Assembly: GCA_023144715.1 (NCBI GenBank)
Contig: JAGLFC010000049.1
Location: 1 to 28,213, forward strand
DNA length: 28,213 nucleotides
Direction of reading: 5' to 3'
Source of the DNA: Gammaproteobacteria bacterium
GTDB taxonomy: Bacteria > Pseudomonadota > Gammaproteobacteria > GRL18
Shown here: one piece after another, positions 1 to 8,644 of the stretch
Layout: every line of letters starts with the position of its first letter
Numbering within the stretch: the stretch's first letter is position 1
The notes under the pieces: model-generated
Database searches by the model: none
What the model was told of the DNA's origin: nothing
The model's input: only the letters and a program-made list of their open reading frames with translations
Program-made: the position numbers and the translations under genes

Positions 1-57
1 TATCCGCTTAAAAAAAGAATTAATATAAAAATAGTTTCATAGATTTAGTTTTTTTTC

Positions 58-86
58 TTGCTTTTAGTAGCAATTCTGTATAAAAA
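58..86 (+). promoter_or_regulatory. Possible sigma70 promoter for topA
   Basis: A TTGCTT at 58-63 is followed 17 bases later by TAAAAA (81-86), or 15 bases later by TATAAA (79-84). The match is modest and the region is generally A/T-rich, so this is only a candidate. The rest of positions 1-142 holds no ORF or hairpin that I can support. Confidence 0.25.
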
Positions 87-142
87 TCTTGCCTTCCAAG
101 TTTTATTAACATTAACAACCAACTAAAGAAAGTTTAAATACT

Positions 143-2911
143 ATGGGTAAATCACTTGTTATTGTCGAATCTCCAGCCAAAGCTAAAACCATTAATAAAT
201 ATCTAGGTAAAGACTTTATTGTTAAATCCAGTGTGGGTCATATTCGTGATTTACCCACCAGTGGCAGTCGTAAAAAATCTGCAATGACTCCTAAAGAACG
301 AGCAAAATTGGCGGCTCAAGCACGTAAACTTCCCCCTGAAGAAAGAGAAAAACGTAAAAAAGAACGTGCACAAACGGCATTAATTGAACGCATGGGGATT
401 GACCCAGAAAATGGCTGGAATCCTTATTATGAAACCATGCCCGGTAAAGAAAAAGTCATTGCTGACTTAAAAAAATACGCTAAAACATCCCCGACCATCT
501 ATCTCGCAACCGACTTGGATAGAGAGGGAGAAGCCATCGCTTGGCATCTTAGAGAGACCTTAACAGAGTCTTTAGGAAAAGACGTTGTACCCTTTAAACG
601 GGTGGTCTTTAATGAAATCACCGAAAAATCCATTCAAGAAGCCTTTGCTACGCCCAGCGAACTCAATATGGATCACGTGAATGCTCAACAAACACGCCGT
701 TTTTTAGATCGTGTTGTGGGCTATATGGTGTCTCCCCTGCTTTGGAAAAAAGTCGCACGAGGTCTATCCGCAGGACGTGTGCAATCCGTTGCTGTTAAGC
801 TTGTGGTCGAACGTGAACGTGAAATTCATGCCTTTAATCCCGAAGAATACTGGGAAATTTATGCGGACTTACTGACACCCTCTGAGCATAAAATCACCGC
901 TCAAGTCCTTAAATATCAGGGTAATAACTTTCGTCCCATCAATGAAGCAGAGACCGATCACGCCTTAAACAGTCTCAAAGAGGCTGACTATATACTCAGC
1001 AAGCGTGACACTCGTGCCACCAGCAGTCGCCCTAAAGCCCCCTTTATTACTTCCACACTACAACAAGCCGCCAGTACTCGCATGGGCTTTGGTGTGAAAA
1101 AAACCATGATGTTGGCACAACGTTTATATGAAGCAGGCTATATTACTTATATGCGTACTGACTCCACCAATCTCAGTAAAGAAGCAGTTGCCAGTGCACG
1201 TGATTATATTCAAGAAAATTTTGGTAAAAAATATTACCCTGAGGCTCCTATTACTTATAGTAGTAAAGGAGGTGCACAAGAAGCACACGAGGCAATACGC
1301 CCTTCTGATGTGACCACCAGTTCGACTGATATTAACGGTGTTGATCGTGATGCTCAGAGGCTGTATGAACTGATTTGGCGACAATTCTTGGCCTGTCAAA
1401 TGACTCCAGCAAAATATGAAAATACCACGCTGACGATCAGTGCTTCTGACTATGACTTAAAATTAAAAGGTCGTACTATTTTATTTGATGGTTGGACACG
1501 TGTCATGAAAGCCATTGCTAAATCAGCCGAAGAAGTGATTCTACCCACCGTTAAAGAAGGTGATACCTTTAATTTACAAGCATTATTACCTTCACAACAT
1601 TTTACCAAGCCACCTGCTCGTTTTTCAGAAGCCAGCTTGGTTAGAGAACTCGAAAAACGAGGCATTGGCCGCCCTTCTACTTATGCCAGTATTATTTCGA
1701 CCATTCAAGATCGGGGCTATGTTACTACACAAAATAAACGCTTTTATGCCGAAAAAATTGGTGCGGTTGTCACTGAGCGTTTATGTGAAAGTTTTAATGA
1801 GTTAATGACCTATAGCTTTACCTCTGATATGGAAGAAAAACTCGATAGCATTGCTTCTAATAAAAAATACTGGAAAGATGTACTCGATGCCTTCTATCAA
1901 GACTTTAAAGAACAATTAATAAAGGCAGATAGCGAAGGTGCTGAGGGAATGCGTGCCAATGATCCAACCGAAACGGATATTCCCTGCCCTGACTGTGGTC
2001 GTCAGATGATGGTTCGTACAGGCACAACAGGTGTTTTTCTTGGCTGTTCGGGCTATGCTTTACCGCCTAAAGAACGTTGTAAAGGTACTTTAAACCTGAT
2101 TTCAGGCGATGAAGCCGTTGATACAGAACAAGATGAAGAAAGTGAAGCAAAAGCTCTGATTGAGCGTAAACGTTGCCCTAAATGTGAAACGGCAATGGAC
2201 AGTTATTTAATTGATGAGCAACGTAAACTGCATCTTTGTGGTAATAATCCCGATTGTGATGGTTTTATCGTTGAAGCAGGTCAATACCGTATTAAAGGTT
2301 ATGACGGCCCTATTATCGAATGTGATAAATGCGGTGCGGACATGCAACTTAAATCAGGTCGCTTTGGTAAATATTTTGCCTGTACCACCGATGAATGTAA
2401 AAATACTCGTAAGTTATTAAGAAGTGGTGAAGCCGCACCTCCTAAGGCTGATCCCATTCACATGAAAGAATTACCTTGTGAAAAATCCGATGGCTATTTT
2501 GTTTTTCGTGATGGGGCTGCGGGTGTTTTTATGGCATCCAGTGCCTTTCCTCGCTCCAGAGAAACACGAGCGCCTTTAATTCGTGAAATTATTCCTCATC
2601 AATCAGAACTTGATCCGAAATTTCTTTATCTGTGTGAAGCACCCGAAGAAGATAATAAGGGTCATGCTGTCATGATCCGTTTTAGTCGCAAAAATAAAGA
2701 ACAATATGTGATGACAGAAAATAAGGAAGGCAAGGCAACAGGTTGGACAGGACATTATCGTGAGGGAGAATGGCAAATTGAACTGCCTAAACCTAAGAAA
2801 AAAGTGGCTAAGAAAAAAACAGCCAAAAAGAAAGCGGTAAAGAAAAAATCAGTAAAGAAAAAGGCAACACGAAAAAAGGCCGTTAAAAAACAAGTCCTGA
2901 GCGATGATTAA
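143..2911 (+). CDS. topA: DNA topoisomerase I (type IA)
   Basis: Relaxes negatively supercoiled DNA by passing one strand through a transient 5'-phosphotyrosine break. The N-terminal Toprim domain starts with the typical VIVESPAKAKTI segment and carries DLDREGE at residues 124-130, the metal-binding acidic triad. The catalytic tyrosine is Y336 in YITYMRTDS. After the core (to about residue 600) come three cysteine zinc-ribbon units: CPDCG near 615, CPKC near 680 and CDKCG near 730. A tail of about 35 residues is almost entirely lysine with Ala/Val/Thr/Ser (about 883-918). At 922 aa it is somewhat longer than the 865-aa E. coli enzyme, partly because of a Lys/Arg/Glu-rich insertion near residues 43-80. 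The start is the first ATG, which matches the family N terminus. The next gene begins 12 bases after the stop, so the two may be cotranscribed. Confidence 0.97.
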   Translation: MGKSLVIVESPAKAKTINKYLGKDFIVKSSVGHIRDLPTSGSRKKSAMTPKERAKLAAQARKLPPEEREKRKKERAQTALIERMGIDPENGWNPYYETMPGKEKVIADLKKYAKTSPTIYLATDLDREGEAIAWHLRETLTESLGKDVVPFKRVVFNEITEKSIQEAFATPSELNMDHVNAQQTRRFLDRVVGYMVSPLLWKKVARGLSAGRVQSVAVKLVVEREREIHAFNPEEYWEIYADLLTPSEHKITAQVLKYQGNNFRPINEAETDHALNSLKEADYILSKRDTRATSSRPKAPFITSTLQQAASTRMGFGVKKTMMLAQRLYEAGYITYMRTDSTNLSKEAVASARDYIQENFGKKYYPEAPITYSSKGGAQEAHEAIRPSDVTTSSTDINGVDRDAQRLYELIWRQFLACQMTPAKYENTTLTISASDYDLKLKGRTILFDGWTRVMKAIAKSAEEVILPTVKEGDTFNLQALLPSQHFTKPPARFSEASLVRELEKRGIGRPSTYASIISTIQDRGYVTTQNKRFYAEKIGAVVTERLCESFNELMTYSFTSDMEEKLDSIASNKKYWKDVLDAFYQDFKEQLIKADSEGAEGMRANDPTETDIPCPDCGRQMMVRTGTTGVFLGCSGYALPPKERCKGTLNLISGDEAVDTEQDEESEAKALIERKRCPKCETAMDSYLIDEQRKLHLCGNNPDCDGFIVEAGQYRIKGYDGPIIECDKCGADMQLKSGRFGKYFACTTDECKNTRKLLRSGEAAPPKADPIHMKELPCEKSDGYFVFRDGAAGVFMASSAFPRSRETRAPLIREIIPHQSELDPKFLYLCEAPEEDNKGHAVMIRFSRKNKEQYVMTENKEGKATGWTGHYREGEWQIELPKPKKKVAKKKTAKKKAVKKKSVKKKATRKKAVKKQVLSDD

Positions 2912-2922
2912 AAGAGGAAGTT

Positions 2923-4065
2923 GTGACCCATAAAGCAATGAAAAAACAGAATTCTTCTTATCAGCTTTTTTTATTGCTATCTGCTCTGGTCGGATTTTTA
3001 ATGGCCATTGCTTTATATTATTTACTTGAAACACTTAATCACAAAACCATCAGCCCTTTTGTTCAAAAAAATGATCAAGTCCAAGCGTCCCAAACGATAC
3101 CCAACTCTGGACTGATCAGTAGTTTTGCTCCTGCTGTTCATCAAGCATCACCGTCCATCGTTAATATTTTTACACAAAAACAAGCAGGTATTCCTAAAGA
3201 TCTTATTCCAGAAACTATCGTTCATACCAATAATAATCTCGGTTCAGGTGTGATTATTTCATCGGATGGGCATATTATCACCAATAATCATGTTATTGAA
3301 GATGCTAAAGATATTCAAATTTTATTAAAAGATGGTCGCTATTTAAAAGCCAATTTGATTGGACAAGATTTAGAAACCGATATTGCTCTATTAAAAGTAT
3401 CTGCGACACAATTACCCGCCATACAATTTGCAAATGATGAAACATTACAGGTCGGTGATATTGCTTTGGCAATTGGTAACCCTTTTGGTCTTGATCATAC
3501 GGTGACATTTGGTATTGTCAGTGCACTGAATCGTTCACGTTTTAAACTTAATCGTTTTGATAACTTTATTCAAACGGATGCGGCTATTAATCCGGGTAAT
3601 TCAGGCGGTGCTTTGGTCAATATCAAAGGAGAAATGATTGGTTTAAATACCATGAGTATCAGCAATAGCATTGGTTCTCAGGGCATTAGTTTTGCTATCC
3701 CCTCATCTTTAGTACGTGAGGTTATGTCGCAATTAATTACTTATGGAAAGGTGCAACGTGGCTGGATAGGTATTGAAGCAAGGCAACTATCACCTTTGAT
3801 GATACAACAACTTAAACACCTTAACAATCAATCCAATAATGCCTTATTAATTATGAAAGTTCTAAAAAATGGTCCCAGTGATAAGGCGGGTATACACGCT
3901 GGTGATGTCATTACCCATCTGAATAACATCATCATTTCTTCTGAACAAGCTGCGGTACAAGTGATCACTCACTTACGTCCTGGTGATACCATTCTGCTTG
4001 AGGGTATACGTTATAATCAACGCATACAGTTTACCGTGACAGTAAAAGAACATCCTAAAAAATAA
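2923..4065 (+). CDS. degS: DegS-like membrane-anchored serine endoprotease
   Basis: Trypsin-like HtrA-family protease. One N-terminal transmembrane helix (residues about 14-33) anchors it, and the protease domain spans about 70-270. The catalytic triad is H123 (ITNNHVIE), D153 (ETDIALLK) and S227 (PGNSGGAL). A single C-terminal PDZ domain covers about 280-375. One PDZ plus a membrane anchor is the DegS/AlgW layout, whereas DegP/DegQ have a cleaved signal and two PDZ domains. In the known family DegS senses misfolded outer-membrane proteins and starts RseA cleavage to free sigma-E. No rseA, rseP or rpoE is in the window. The start is taken as GTG 2923 because GAGG at 2914-2917 sits 5 bases upstream. 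ATG 2938 is the alternative and would shorten the protein by five residues. It lies immediately after topA. Confidence 0.88.
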   Translation: MTHKAMKKQNSSYQLFLLLSALVGFLMAIALYYLLETLNHKTISPFVQKNDQVQASQTIPNSGLISSFAPAVHQASPSIVNIFTQKQAGIPKDLIPETIVHTNNNLGSGVIISSDGHIITNNHVIEDAKDIQILLKDGRYLKANLIGQDLETDIALLKVSATQLPAIQFANDETLQVGDIALAIGNPFGLDHTVTFGIVSALNRSRFKLNRFDNFIQTDAAINPGNSGGALVNIKGEMIGLNTMSISNSIGSQGISFAIPSSLVREVMSQLITYGKVQRGWIGIEARQLSPLMIQQLKHLNNQSNNALLIMKVLKNGPSDKAGIHAGDVITHLNNIIISSEQAAVQVITHLRPGDTILLEGIRYNQRIQFTVTVKEHPKK

Positions 4066-4214
4066 AATCCTTAATTTTTTCTTCGTGGATGAACATCGCT
4101 CATATCAACATTATTTTACATTTAGAAAAAATATCCCTTAATTTATAGTAATAATAAAAATTTATGCTAAAGTTTATATTCATCCTATAAAAATTATCAA
4201 TTAGCTGAATTTCA

Positions 4215-6191
4215 ATGAATAAAATTATTCCTTTTTTTCTCGCATTATTATTAGTGTGGAGTGGTTATTTAATTTATAACAAAACCATTATAGCCATTTC
4301 AGATCTTGAAAAGACTTTTTTTAATCAAGCTAATATATCATTCAAATTAACTAAATTAAAAATTGAAAATTATTTAGATTCACTGCACTCTAAAATAACC
4401 ATTGAATCGTATAAAGAATCTGATAATCTTAGAAAAATTTTTCAATCACCTGATCAAAGTGAAGATATTTTTAAAGATCTAAAATTAAAATTGCTGAATA
4501 ATTTAGATCATGTGTATCAAAGTACACTCACTGATGAACAAGGTGATATTGTAATTAATGATTTTGATGATTTACTTGGAGAATCTTGCAAATCTGATTT
4601 ATCTACTTTTTCTCAAACCAATCAATTTAATATTAGACTTCATCCTCACATAGAACAATACCATTTTGATATTATGGCACATTACACGGATCCACAAAAA
4701 ATGTTTCAAGGTGTTTTTTTCACTTCGTTTAAAACTGATCACATCAGCTCAATCTTAAAACAAGGCGAGACACAAGCCGTTAAACTGTATTTAGTATTGA
4801 ATAAAACACCCAGTCTGATTGAGATCACTTCTGAGGGTAATCGAGAAAAATTAGGCTTAAATATTCATTTAGATAAAGAACAATTAAATAATATTTATAT
4901 TAAGGATACGATTAAAAATACTGCATGGCAATTAGTGAGTATTGTTCCTGATCACTATTTGGCAGATAAAAATAAACAATTGATACTGTATGGTTTATTA
5001 GAAGCAATCACGTTATACCTTGTTTCTAGCATACTTATTTTTATGGTCTATAAACATTTCATAAAACGTAAAAAAGCCTTAATTGAAGTGTGTAATATGT
5101 CAAAACGTTACCAACTTTTTTTAGAAAAAACAGATATTGGTTTTATTTTATTTAATAAAAAAGGAGACATACAGGTCACGAATAAAGCCTCAGCCAAACT
5201 GTCTGGAAATATTTATAGTAAGAACAATCAATTACCTGTTTCTGAATGGTTATGTCCTATTATTTGGAAAAATATCAGTGCGATTATTGATAAAGTGGAC
5301 GAAGATGGACAGTATTTAGGTTTAAAACTCGAAAAAGAAATGGACACATGTGATAACCGTCATATTAATAAAATGATCTTAATTTTTGATATTATCTTAG
5401 ACACCAGTTATGAAGAAAATCATTATGCGTTATTTTGTAAAGATATGACGTATTTTTATGAAATTGAACAATTAAATGCAGAAAAACAAAGTATTATTAA
5501 AAAATTGGTTAAGGCTGATACGGCTAAATCAGAATTTTTATCCCACATGAGCCATGAGCTTCGCACACCCTTAAATTGTATTATGGGTTTTTCTCAATAC
5601 GCGGCCTATGATAAAAAACTCTCTAATGAAACTCATGAACAATTTCAATTAATTTATAACAGTGGGCTTCATTTATTGGATTTAGTGAATAGTTTGCTTG
5701 ATTTAAGCGGTATCAAAACTCATCAGTTAGAAATTTCTCTGAAAAATATTTCTTTGGAACATATTATTAATGAAGCAATCGTCTCAATCACCCCATTACT
5801 GAAAGAAAAACAGATTCAATTAAATTATCCTAAAAATATATCCTATAGGGTCAATACAGATCCCATGCGCTTAAAACAGATATTAATTTATCTATTAGAT
5901 AATGCCATAAAATACAATAAAAATAATGGTCAAGTGAGTGTCCGTTATGATGTCCGTCCTGATCAGTTTTTACGCATCAATATCATTGATACTGGCAAAG
6001 GCATTAGCCTAGACAAACAAACGTTACTCTTTCAACCCTTTACTAAAATTTATGGTTTAAACTCAGTCGATGGTGCTGGAATTGGTCTGAGCATTGTCAA
6101 ACAATTAATCACGTTACTTGATGGACAAGTCGGTTTAACAAGCCAAGAAGATCAAGGCAGTACTTTTTGGATAGACATCCCTTTAGCATAA
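4215..6191 (+). CDS. Membrane sensor histidine kinase, orphan
   Basis: Two-component sensor kinase of 658 aa. A transmembrane helix at about 4-22 and a second at about 256-279 bracket an extracytoplasmic region of about 230 residues that I cannot assign to a family. A PAS-like segment follows (about 300-415), then a HisKA dimerisation domain with the phospho-acceptor H447 in SHMSHELRTP. The HATPase domain has the N box at LDNAIKYN (N563), G1 DTGKG (592-596) and G2 GAGIGLS (620-626). All key residues are present, so autophosphorylation should work. There is no receiver or Hpt domain and no response-regulator gene nearby, so the partner must be encoded elsewhere. The 149-base gap upstream is very A/T-rich and argues for its own promoter. 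The next gene is convergent. The sensed signal is unknown. Confidence 0.9.
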   Translation: MNKIIPFFLALLLVWSGYLIYNKTIIAISDLEKTFFNQANISFKLTKLKIENYLDSLHSKITIESYKESDNLRKIFQSPDQSEDIFKDLKLKLLNNLDHVYQSTLTDEQGDIVINDFDDLLGESCKSDLSTFSQTNQFNIRLHPHIEQYHFDIMAHYTDPQKMFQGVFFTSFKTDHISSILKQGETQAVKLYLVLNKTPSLIEITSEGNREKLGLNIHLDKEQLNNIYIKDTIKNTAWQLVSIVPDHYLADKNKQLILYGLLEAITLYLVSSILIFMVYKHFIKRKKALIEVCNMSKRYQLFLEKTDIGFILFNKKGDIQVTNKASAKLSGNIYSKNNQLPVSEWLCPIIWKNISAIIDKVDEDGQYLGLKLEKEMDTCDNRHINKMILIFDIILDTSYEENHYALFCKDMTYFYEIEQLNAEKQSIIKKLVKADTAKSEFLSHMSHELRTPLNCIMGFSQYAAYDKKLSNETHEQFQLIYNSGLHLLDLVNSLLDLSGIKTHQLEISLKNISLEHIINEAIVSITPLLKEKQIQLNYPKNISYRVNTDPMRLKQILIYLLDNAIKYNKNNGQVSVRYDVRPDQFLRINIIDTGKGISLDKQTLLFQPFTKIYGLNSVDGAGIGLSIVKQLITLLDGQVGLTSQEDQGSTFWIDIPLA

Positions 6192-6223
6192 AAAATGACT
6201 TCAGGGATGTAAATCCAATGGTA

Positions 6224-7405
6224 TTATTTTAATTGTTCATATAATAAATTAAGGATGCGATAGGATGTTTTAGAAACATCAGGATGGCCATTGGAATCTA
6301 ACACAATAATAACCGTGTCATCGCCTCGTGGTAATAACTTGATCTGATACTTACTTTGATCAACGGCAATCTCATCTTTCCAGAAATTCATTTTGGAGAA
6401 GAATCCATCATTTTCTTCTGCCATTGGATCGATGTATTGAACATAATAGACCCCTTCTTCACGATTACGATCTTCAACCACAAAACTAATACGATCCAAA
6501 GAAACGCCTGTACGTCGCCAAGCTCTCGGAAATGTTTCTTTGACAACCAAACGAGCATTACCTTGCTCATTACGTGAAATAGTAGCTCGTTCCATTTTCT
6601 GTGTTTCAGTACGTGCTAATAATACTCTGGCTTTTTGTTCTTCAACACCCATATAAACCATCATACGACCCAACATTTCTGCTTCTAATTCAGGATCTCT
6701 TGGGCGTACTTTCCAGATAGTTCTTTCGGTAATATCACTTTCTACGACTTCTTCCATACCATAGTGAGTCAAGTATAAATTAATTTCACCTTCTTGGTTA
6801 TTGTCTTCAATACGCACCCGATATTTATCTCGGGTTGCCGCTGAGTAAAAAGATTCGAGTACATAGCTTAATGCCGAGCGAATCATATCTTGTGGAATAT
6901 CAGCACGATTTTCTGCCCATTCTGTTTCTAAAATGCCTGTAGCAGGATTTTCACGTTTGATCAACATGCCTGAATCCAACCAAAATTCACGCATTTTTTC
7001 CCAAGCTTGATCTTTTGTTCCGTGAATAACTAAGTGGCGGACATCATCACCTTCACTGATCAGCTGAATATTATTTTGTTGAGGTAATACTTTATCTATA
7101 ACATGACCGCCCCCCTGACGTTGATTGTTATAATCCTTAAAAGAGGCATTCACTCCGTCTGTATTGACATCAGGTACTACCATCATTTCATCATAATTGG
7201 TTGAAGTGAGATCGGGTGGTACTTCCAAGGATTTAACATCACGACTTTGATGCTTATAATCCACTTTACGACCTGAAAACGTCTCATTGAGATTAGGCAT
7301 AGAATCACAGGCAATCAAACTTGATGTGATGGCTATCACTAAAGCAAGACGCGGAAATGGGGTGGTATTAAAATTTTTATTATATCGTGAAATCGTGTGT
7401 TGCAT
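6224..7405 (-). CDS. bamC: Outer-membrane assembly lipoprotein BamC (NlpB)
   Basis: Accessory lipoprotein of the BAM complex that folds beta-barrel proteins into the outer membrane. A short N-terminal hydrophobic segment ends in the lipobox LIAC (acylated Cys at residue 33 from this start), followed by a long unstructured stretch and the two helix-grip BamC domains. It lies directly downstream of dapA, the same order as dapA-bamC in E. coli, which supports the identity strongly. At 393 aa it is longer than the 344-aa E. coli protein. There are two in-frame ATGs, at 7411 and 7405. The AAGG on the minus strand ends 1 base before the first but 7 bases before the second, so 7405 is preferred. The gap to dapA is 37 bases, consistent with one transcript. 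Confidence 0.92.
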   Translation of the reverse strand: MQHTISRYNKNFNTTPFPRLALVIAITSSLIACDSMPNLNETFSGRKVDYKHQSRDVKSLEVPPDLTSTNYDEMMVVPDVNTDGVNASFKDYNNQRQGGGHVIDKVLPQQNNIQLISEGDDVRHLVIHGTKDQAWEKMREFWLDSGMLIKRENPATGILETEWAENRADIPQDMIRSALSYVLESFYSAATRDKYRVRIEDNNQEGEINLYLTHYGMEEVVESDITERTIWKVRPRDPELEAEMLGRMMVYMGVEEQKARVLLARTETQKMERATISRNEQGNARLVVKETFPRAWRRTGVSLDRISFVVEDRNREEGVYYVQYIDPMAEENDGFFSKMNFWKDEIAVDQSKYQIKLLPRGDDTVIIVLDSNGHPDVSKTSYRILNLLYEQLK

Positions 7406-7442
7406 GATCATACCTTATATATTGATCTTAAATAATAGAGCG

Positions 7443-8312
7443 TTAAGACGCTTGTTTAATCGCTTCTCTAAGCACATCATGATACTGTTTATTCAAAGAG
7501 GTGAGAGGTAATCGAATACCTTCTGGGATTAATCCCATATCATATAATGCCCATTTAACAGGAATGGGGTTGGACTCCAAAAATAGGTCACTATGTAAGG
7601 ACAATAATTTATGATTGATAGCGGTTGCCTTCTCTCTATCTCCTGCTAATGCCGCAGAACACATATCGTGCATCGCTTGAGGAGCAATATTGGCAGTCAC
7701 AGAAATATCACCTTTTGCACCTGCTAAAATTAATTCCATAGCCGTCTCGTCATCACCTGAATACACATCGATCTGATCACCACATAAGGCTATAATTTTT
7801 TTGGCACGCTCTAATTGCCCAGTGGCTTCTTTTATACCAATAATATTACTAATACCCGCAAGGCGAGCGACGGTTTCTGGTAACATATCAACCGCTGTAC
7901 GTCCGGGTACATTATACAATATTTGTGGAATGGCAACGCTTTCTGCAATTTTTTTAAAGTGTTGGTATAAACCTTCTTGAGTGGGCTTATTATAGTAAGG
8001 AGTGACCAATAAACAGGCATCTGCCCCCGCTGACATAGCACATTGAGTCAATTCAATGGCTTCAGTAGTAGAATTTGCACCTGTACCAGCAATAATAGGA
8101 ATACGATTATTAGCAATTTCAATAACGTATTGAATAACACGGCAATGCTCTTTTTCATTGAGAGTAGCAGATTCGCCTGTCGTTCCCATTGCAACAATAG
8201 CGTCTGTACCATTTTTTATATGAAATTCAACTAATTTTGCCAAAGAGACTTCATCTACACGACCATCTGCATGCATTGGGGTCACTAACGCTACCATACT
8301 GCCACTAAACAT
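7443..8312 (-). CDS. dapA: 4-hydroxy-tetrahydrodipicolinate synthase
   Basis: Condenses pyruvate with aspartate semialdehyde, the first committed step of diaminopimelate/lysine synthesis. The (beta/alpha)8 barrel carries the Schiff-base lysine K161 (GIKEATG), the catalytic tyrosine Y133 (ILYNVPGR) and T44/T45 (GTTGES), all at the same numbers as in E. coli when the start is 8312. A GTG at 8327 would add five residues, but it overlaps the ribosome-binding site. GGAG (8325-8322) is well spaced from the ATG at 8312, and the family begins MFxGS, so the ATG is chosen (289 aa). It is first in a dapA-bamC unit. The other dap genes of the window are 11 kb away on the opposite strand. Confidence 0.97.
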   Translation of the reverse strand: MFSGSMVALVTPMHADGRVDEVSLAKLVEFHIKNGTDAIVAMGTTGESATLNEKEHCRVIQYVIEIANNRIPIIAGTGANSTTEAIELTQCAMSAGADACLLVTPYYNKPTQEGLYQHFKKIAESVAIPQILYNVPGRTAVDMLPETVARLAGISNIIGIKEATGQLERAKKIIALCGDQIDVYSGDDETAMELILAGAKGDISVTANIAPQAMHDMCSAALAGDREKATAINHKLLSLHSDLFLESNPIPVKWALYDMGLIPEGIRLPLTSLNKQYHDVLREAIKQAS

Positions 8313-8321
8313 TATCACACT

Positions 8322-8325
8322 CTCC
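8322..8325 (-). promoter_or_regulatory. Shine-Dalgarno site that decides the dapA start
   Basis: GGAG on the minus strand ends 9 bases before ATG 8312. It also overlaps the upstream GTG codon (8327-8325), which therefore cannot be the usual start. Confidence 0.65.
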
Positions 8326-8327
8326 AC

Positions 8328-8644
8328 ATAGTATTGAATTGTCCTAGCAAGCTGTTATTAGCAAGCAAAGGAATGCTTTTTAAACAATCACTTATTATCC
8401 TTGATTATCAAACAGAAAACCACTCTAATAAGACGCTTAAAATTTTTTTAGATTAAAAATATTAATTTAATTAAAGATAATGATAATAATATACGATTAT
8501 CATGTAAAATAGTCATTATTATTGTGTTTACATTAATGATCATTCCCCTCTCTATTTTCTTCTTAATAAAAGAGTGCCAATCTATTAAATTTGTGGTAAT
8601 TTCATTTATAAATCGCTATTATCCTATTTATGTAAGGAAATAAC
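8328..8644. other. Divergent intergenic region between dapA and the c-di-GMP gene
   Basis: About 317 bases, very A/T-rich, with no ORF of note. It must hold the promoters of both divergent units, but I see no clear -35/-10 pair. It contains an 11-bp palindrome TTGATTATCAA (8401-8411) and the GATAAT-type inverted repeat described separately (8476-8503). AAGGA near 8634-8638 is the ribosome-binding site of the gene starting at 8645. Confidence 0.6.
8476..8503. promoter_or_regulatory. Inverted repeat resembling a Fur-type operator
   Basis: Two tandem GATAAT hexamers (8476-8487) are followed after 8 bases by ATTATCAT (8496-8503). ATGATAAT (8480-8487) and ATTATCAT form a perfect inverted repeat. 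GATAATGATAAT matches the first twelve bases of the classical Fur box, but the third, inverted hexamer is several bases too far away. In such A/T-rich DNA chance similarity is possible. Confidence 0.3.

Noticed and set aside
6192..6223. Bidirectional terminator between the histidine kinase and bamC
   Set aside because: Only a 4-bp GGAT/ATCC stem is possible, too weak to call.
7406..7411. Upstream ATG as the bamC start
   Set aside because: The AAGG would be only 1 base away. The second ATG has normal spacing.
8401..8411. TTGATTATCAA as an FNR/Dnr box
   Set aside because: The two half-sites are separated by 1 base, not the 4 of an FNR/Dnr site. Kept only as a palindrome.
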